64,000 nt of DNA from Caenorhabditis remanei (Eukaryota > Nematoda > Chromadorea > Rhabditida > Rhabditidae), in NCBI RefSeq assembly GCF_010183535.1, contig NC_071329.1, positions 8,990,001 to 9,054,000 on the forward strand, read 5' to 3'. The translations under genes were made by a program, and so were the position numbers. This document shows positions 58,916 to 64,000 of the stretch, in pieces; position 1 is the first letter of the stretch, and the number at the start of each line of letters is the position of its first letter. The notes beneath the pieces are model-generated. The model did no database searches and was not told where the DNA came from. It saw only the letters and a list, made by a program, of their open reading frames with translations.

Positions 58916-59146
58916 TACTTTATATCATTCCTATTTATGATTATTTTTAATTTATCTCTCCTCATTCTCGGGTATTGTTTCACGTTCGTTTTACGATATT
59001 GAATAAACTTGCTACATTTATTAATTTTTTGGTTACTTTGAACAAAAAGAAAGAAAATTTCATACCGGCTCATTATCTCCAGTTTTGACAAATTCTTGCA
59101 TAATTCTAGTTAGGCAGACCCTTTTTCTCGTGTATGTGAGCGTATC

Positions 59147-59764
59147 TTGTGCAACTATATTAAGATTAATCTTTTCCGCAATATAAGGAGATTTCAACAC
59201 GGGTTCCTGTCTAAACGATCTTGCTCTAGCTCACTTGTCCACTCTATATCTGAATACAGATTATTACTCTCCAGTCACAAGTCTCTTGACGTTGTCTATT
59301 TCGACTTCCGCAAGGCATTCGATCAAGTGGACCACCAATTTCTTATTTTGAAACTTGTCAGCCCTAGTAATATCATTTCCTGGCTTACTGATTTTCTGTC
59401 TGATCGAACTTTCTCTGTCAAGATTGATGACTTTGTTGGCACTCCCTCTGCTTCTACCCCCTCCGGTGTCCCACAGGGGTCCGTCTCTGGCCCTCTCCTG
59501 TTTTTAGTCTTTATAAATGATCTCCTGCTCAAACTTGCTGACATTTCATCGCTACGTATCGCAGCTTTCGCTGGCGATATTAAGCTGTACTCTCATGATC
59601 CTCTAGCACTTCAAATGGGAATAGACTTGGTAGAGTCTTGGGCTTCTGACAACTCTTTACCTCTGGCCCACTCTAAGACCGCCCTTCTTCGTCTCGGATC
59701 TCGAAACTCATCTCACTCGAACACTATAGGAGGTCCCAATGTGTCTTATCTGTGTAAACCATAA
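59147..59764 (+). mobile_element. Non-LTR retrotransposon reverse transcriptase fragment, decayed
   Basis: An open frame of 205 codons shows reverse transcriptase motifs in order: FQHGFLSKRSCSSSLV, VVYFDFRKAFDQVDH (catalytic Asp present), SGVPQGSVSGPLLFLVFIND, and FAGDIKLYS where active enzymes have (F/Y)ADD. The endonuclease and C-terminal parts are missing and the frame ends soon after NTIGG. It is a truncated copy of a CR1/Jockey-like LINE and cannot be functional. A second, partly overlapping piece of the same family lies at 62585-63109. Confidence 0.85.
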
Positions 59765-59892
59765 TTTTTCTAATTTTTTCTCAACTTTAATGCACATATG
59801 GAACGCCTTAACTATTCATGTCCCTCATTTCCTTTGCCCTTCCGAATGCAAGTCCCTCCATTGCACGATTTTGAAAAAACTAATTCTTCTAT

Positions 59893-60020
<128 letters not shown>

Positions 60021-60214
60021 GTGTGTAACTCACTGGTCCGTCGAGAGATGCAAACAAGATTGCAAATACGAGTAGCCGACATATTGATTTATCTTGTAGT
60101 CTGGCTCGTCATCCACGGGTCACAACAGTCGTGTTTTCTTAAATGCACCTTTTCGCGTTTTTTCTACTAATTTACAAATAAGTCATGAGAAATAATAAAT
60201 TTTCAGAACCAGCA

Positions 60215-61820
60215 ATGCGAATTCTGAGTTTGCCATTAGTTATTACAAGAGCAATTTTTGCAAATTTCAAACTTGAAGAGCTGCTATTTTTATCTTTCTG
60301 CTCCAAACGGTTTAATTATCTAATCCAATCAATTCAAGGACATCGACTTAAACAGATTAAAACAATCACATATATTTTCTCAGTTGGAAAGGTCTGTATT
60401 AGTGCAGAAACGCTGTTCAGTTTGACACTAAGTGAGGTCAACCATGGTATAACACAAATGGGAGTGTTTGGAATGAGCATTGAGACTCCATGCTGGTAAG
60501 TATTCAATTAAAGATTCAACCTTCTTGATAACTTTTGTGCTTATCCTTGTTCTCACGTTATCACTAGGGAATGCTCTAGACCTGGTTGCAACTTAAAGGT
60601 GGAGTTATCAGGCATTGCCTGTCTCCTGAATACATTTTCGTGAGAATGCGGAAAAATGTTCATTCTTGATCAAACTATCTCAAAAAATGTAAGTCTTCTT
60701 TCAGTACCACAATACCTAAAAGGTTTCATAATTAATTCATAACTTAAAATCATTTGAAATGTAATAGGGTCAAAAAAGTATGTCATTGTTATTAGACGTT
60801 TTAGCTACCTTTAAAAAGTAAATCATGCGAAATGGACACGTTTCAGCTGGCATGCACAAGAAATTAAAAAGGTTTACTCACCCATGCACAATACTATATA
60901 AATACATATGTAGGTCCCGTCCCAACTCCAACGTAGGTCTAGATCATTCCTTTGTTAGCTTTTGTGATACATATGTACATACCTTCGATTTCCGGAGATT
61001 TAATATTTCAGCTGGAAACCTTTGCACTGCTACTCATCATATATATACGATAAGAAGGAAAGAGACTACATCATCCGAGGAGTTCACTCATGTATTCAAA
61101 AATTCTTCGGACCTTCAATCTTGTATCGAGTCATTAGCGAAAACGTGTTACCCACAAGTCTTGAAAATATCAGGAGCAGTTCTTTAAAATTGCCTGAAAA
61201 CACAAAACCAGAAGAATTGGAAGCATGCTTTGAGAATTCTCCAAACCAAATAAACATTAAACTTGAAGGTCATTTAAATGGCAATCTATGCTCAGATTCG
61301 GTGATTTATGAAGCCAGAAACTTGGATGTTGACTGTTTCAGAATTCGCGAAAGCGAAATTTTGCTTCACTTCAAGGGTGAACATCTTCGTTGTACTAACA
61401 CATTTTTGTATAATCCTGAAATCGTCGAGTTCCTGAATGCTTGGAATTCTGACCAAAGATCTGAAAATTTGAAATTTCTCGCTATTCATTCTTATTTTGA
61501 CTTAGACAAGGACCAAATATTGGGGAAGGTTTATCACAAATCATTGAATCCACCAGAATTCATAAAGTGGAACATACGGTATGTTTTTTCTTACCTGACA
61601 AATAACTCATCTGAATTTCAGATATGGTAATGGAGAAAACAATATTACTACTACTTCTGGTGAATATTTGATAAGAGAAAGTGATGGAGAGAAGGCATAT
61701 GTAGTTATTACACAAGTATCTGTTTATCTTGCAGTCTATGATTCAACTGGGGGCCACGTAAATTTCGAATCAAACCGATCTCCAAATAAGAACCACTTCA
61801 TTCCTAATTTATTAAATTAA
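60215..61820 (+). CDS. F-box protein with FBA_2-type C-terminus
   Basis: Exons 60215-60495, 61012-61578 and 61622-61820 (stop TAA) give 348 residues. The N-terminus is a nematode F-box (LSLPLVITRAIFANFKLEELLFLSFCSKRF), which would bind the SKP1-related adaptor of an SCF ubiquitin ligase. The middle and C-terminus (FLNAWNSDQRSENLKFLAIH, PPEFIKWNIRYGNGEN) fit the F-box-associated FBA_2 domain of the fast-evolving fbxb/sdz group, which is thought to bind variable targets. The ATG follows a TTTTCAG acceptor by 8 bases. The 516-base first intron is long for this gene type, and the exon 2 acceptor at 61012 was chosen by phase, so a small missing exon is possible. The gene lies between two retrotransposon fragments. 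Confidence 0.78.
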
Positions 61821-62584
61821 TGATCATTTTAATACTGTCTTGTCTCATTTTTTTATGATTTTTCCGCTTGCAATTTCCTGACTATTGATGTATACATTTA
61901 AGTAATTTTCATTTATTATTTTCCAATAATGAAAACTCAGAATTTTTAGAATTGTTTTCAAATGTTTTTCTTCTTTGTTTACAATTTAGATTCGGCTCAG
62001 CTTCTTTCTGAGAAAAACAAAGATTCCGCTGGAAATCTTGACGTATCTAGTTTGATCGTGAAAACCTAATTTATATTCGGACATGAAATTTTTATTTGAT
62101 ACGCCAGTCGTTCACCCGGATTATTGTCGATGGTTACGTCTTTATTAGAACATAGAACAATCACACCTATAACGAAGCCTCAGTGGCTTTTATACATAGA
62201 AAAGGGGGGAGGAGTTTTAATATATGAAAACAATAAGTGATGTGGGGGAAGGAATGTCGGGGGATAAGAATGTGAGGATGAGGAAACAATATCAATCAGG
62301 AAGCAAAGGGGAAAGTGCAAAATAGATCAAAAGATTATGATTCATCATCAAAAAGGCACCCGGAATCGGGTTCACAGATCTTTTCAGTTGATGTGTGTAG
62401 GGTGTTGTCATTGGGACATTATTTTTTGATTGGACCAAATTTTTATAGGAAAACCTACTCTATACATTGGCTCGGAATAAATTGATTATTCCCTCAAAAA
62501 GCTGTGTTTTGAGTTGTTTTAGCGTGTTTCAGCTTCTGGTTCCTGTCAAAAAAGGTTTTGACATAAACTAGAGAATCTTTTCTT
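61821..62584. other. Repeat-like intergenic region
   Basis: 764 bases between the F-box gene and the second retrotransposon fragment. On the minus strand a TATAAAAG (62187-62194) and an AATAAA (62141-62146) are spaced as in an LTR promoter/R region, so a decayed LTR is possible. Two perfect hairpins lie at 62544-62594. No gene is seen. Confidence 0.4.
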
Positions 62585-62594
62585 GATTCTCTAG
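62544..62594. repeat. Two adjacent perfect inverted repeats
   Basis: TGTCAAAA/TTTTGACA with a 4-base loop (62544-62563) and CTAGAGAATC/GATTCTCTAG with a 7-base loop (62568-62594). The right arm of the second is the first sequence of the retrotransposon fragment. Confidence 0.8.
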
Positions 62595-63109
62595 CACTCC
62601 AAACGGGAATAAACTTGGTAGAATCTTGGGCTTCTATGAACTCTCTACCTCTGGCCCACTCTAAGACTGCCCTTCTTCGTCTCGGACCTCGAAACTCTTC
62701 TCACTCGTACACTATAGGAGGTACCCTCATTGTTTCCGTTGATTCTGTTAGGGATTTAGATTTATTACTCGAACCTAATCTCAAGTTCACTAGACACATT
62801 AATCGGGCTGTTGCTCTCGCCTTACTCCGTTCAAGACAACTACTGAAATCTTTCAAATCCAACTCTCCCCAATTTTATATCTTCCTGTTCAAAACTTACG
62901 TTCTCCCTCTAGTTGAATACTGCTCCGTCGTTTATTTGCCTCCCACATCATCTAAACTAGCGCACAAGCTTGAAACTCCTCCCATATTCTTTTCGCGGAA
63001 AATCCTTCAACGCTGTAACACACCTTATCGATCCTACTCTGATCGCCTCTCCCAACTTGACCTCTTTTTTATTACTCTACCGTACTCCAACACTACATTT
63101 CTCTTCTAA
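62585..63109 (+). mobile_element. Non-LTR retrotransposon fragment, thumb/C-terminal part
   Basis: In-frame sequence from GAT at 62585 to the stop at 63109. The first part (LVESWAS, NSLPLAHSKTALLRLG, RNSSHS.TIGG) nearly repeats the end of the fragment at 59147-59764. It then continues further into the element: LIVSVDSVRDLDLLLEPNLK, FTRHINRAVALALLRSRQLL and LFKTYVLPLVEYCSVVY, a typical LINE reverse transcriptase thumb region. It has no catalytic motifs and no start codon, so it is a dead 5'-truncated copy. Confidence 0.85.
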
Positions 63110-63281
63110 ATTTCCTCTTTCCAGCTTGTATTATTGATCGAATTCATATTGTTTCAACATGAATAAAAGTTATGATTCAACACGGAGCGACATTACAGAG
63201 TATAGATAAGAAACGTAGAGACTTAGACAATTCGACAGTCACCAAAATACTATTCAATATTTATTTATTTATTTTACTTCG

Positions 63282-63794
63282 ATGACGCTCCGATTCGAAC
63301 GATTTCGCTTCTTTCCGGAGAGTGGAAAAACTATTACTTTGGTACGATTCTAACTCAATTCTTTTCAAAAAATCCACTGTTTTTCAGTTTCTTGGTGCTC
63401 TTCTTGGTATTGTTCTCTGTTTTGTAGATCTTCACAATCCAAAAGGTAATTATAATTGTGTTGAAACAAGAATTTCACTGAAATTTCTAGAATCCAAATT
63501 CTTTTGGACAAGCTTCTGGATCTCTTTTCTTTTCGATGTAATCACAATTTTGATTCTATTGAAAGACTGGGATGAGAATGTCGACTGGCTACGGAAAGCT
63601 CCTTATTCGGTATACGTAAGTGAATTCCCATCTGATTTATTTATGAAATACGAGTATTTCAGCACTCGCTTGGTTCTTTGTTGATCAGTTTTCTGGTTTT
63701 CATGGCTGGAATCATGTTCATGTCAAGTGAATCTCATTCAGGAGATGGAGTGTTGTATGTTGCCGCGGTTAGTGAATTGAATAGAAATATATAA
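63282..63794 (+). CDS. Small multi-pass membrane protein, 3' end uncertain
   Basis: Exons 63282-63341, 63388-63614 or thereabouts (ending TAC|GTAAGT) and 63663 onward; the frame either reads through to TAA at 63792-63794 or splices at GCG|GTTAGT (63767) to an exon beyond the visible part. After MTLRFERFRFFPE come a hydrophobic helix (FLGALLGIVLCFVDL), a second (TSFWISFLFDVITILILL) and a third (LGSLLISFLVFMAGIMFM), a MARVEL-like spacing that would lack its fourth helix if it ends here. A 45-base segment inside exon 2 (GTAATT to TTTCTAG, after the AAAG near 63446) is open in frame and may be an intron. Family not recognised. Confidence 0.6.
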
Positions 63795-64000
63795 TGTCAG
63801 TAACTCCAATTCTTGCGATACATTTGTTATCCAGAATTGCTATCTAGTTCAAGCTAGAAACATTATTGGAACTTAGGAAAATCTAAATATCTGTGATAGA
63901 TTTACACTCCAATCCGTTCAGCATTATCTTGTTTAACTTAGACCATAACAATGACAGATATTAAAAAACCCAAAAATACTTCCGGGCTTACTGTTCAATT

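Overview
This window is nuclear DNA from a rhabditid nematode, almost certainly a Caenorhabditis species. It is AT-rich, its introns are short (many 42-60 bases) and end in TTTCAG, start codons often sit just after such acceptors (possible trans-splice sites), and the families are worm-typical: serpentine receptors, F-box proteins, cuticlin-like ZP proteins, LACT beta-lactamase-like proteins and TTBK-like kinases. From memory, the conserved gene set (ptb-1, rsp-7, snu-13, nphp-1, taf-13, ccm-3) belongs to C. elegans chromosome II; I could not run a search to confirm synteny or name the species. Multi-exon models below were built by hand from splice sites, reading-frame phase and family similarity; exon lengths sum to whole codons in every completed model.

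Left third (1-25 kb): the 3' end of a gamma-butyrobetaine hydroxylase gene converges with ptb-1, a four-RRM polypyrimidine-tract-binding protein spread over 13 kb of the minus strand, with several alternative first exons and one candidate internal promoter. After a 5.5 kb gap come a small secreted protein, a CDPF1-like cysteine-rich protein and, convergent to it, rsp-7 (SREK1-like splicing factor). A complete RING-CH ubiquitin ligase gene lies inside an rsp-7 intron on the opposite strand.

Middle (25-45 kb): rsp-7 and snu-13 diverge from one 540-base promoter, so three RNA-processing factors (ptb-1, rsp-7, snu-13) lie within 25 kb. Next are a LACT family gene, nphp-1 (ciliary transition zone, with a candidate RFX X-box), a Ser/Thr-rich secreted protein, a five-transmembrane prominin, a secreted DUF281-like protein, a serpentine receptor, and the closely spaced minus-strand pair ccm-3 / taf-13.

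Right third (45-64 kb): a 4.9 kb gap, a ~640-residue polytopic membrane protein of unknown family, a TTBK-like kinase starting only 34 bases past its neighbour's poly(A) signal, a cuticlin-like ZP protein, then a younger repeat-rich segment: two decayed non-LTR reverse transcriptase fragments, a (CT)59 microsatellite, an F-box gene between the two fragments, a possible LTR remnant, and a membrane protein near the right edge.

The observation I rate highest is in ptb-1: a 34-base exon inside RRM3, preceded by long CU repeats on the sense strand, which resembles the auto-regulated 34-nt exon of vertebrate PTB genes.
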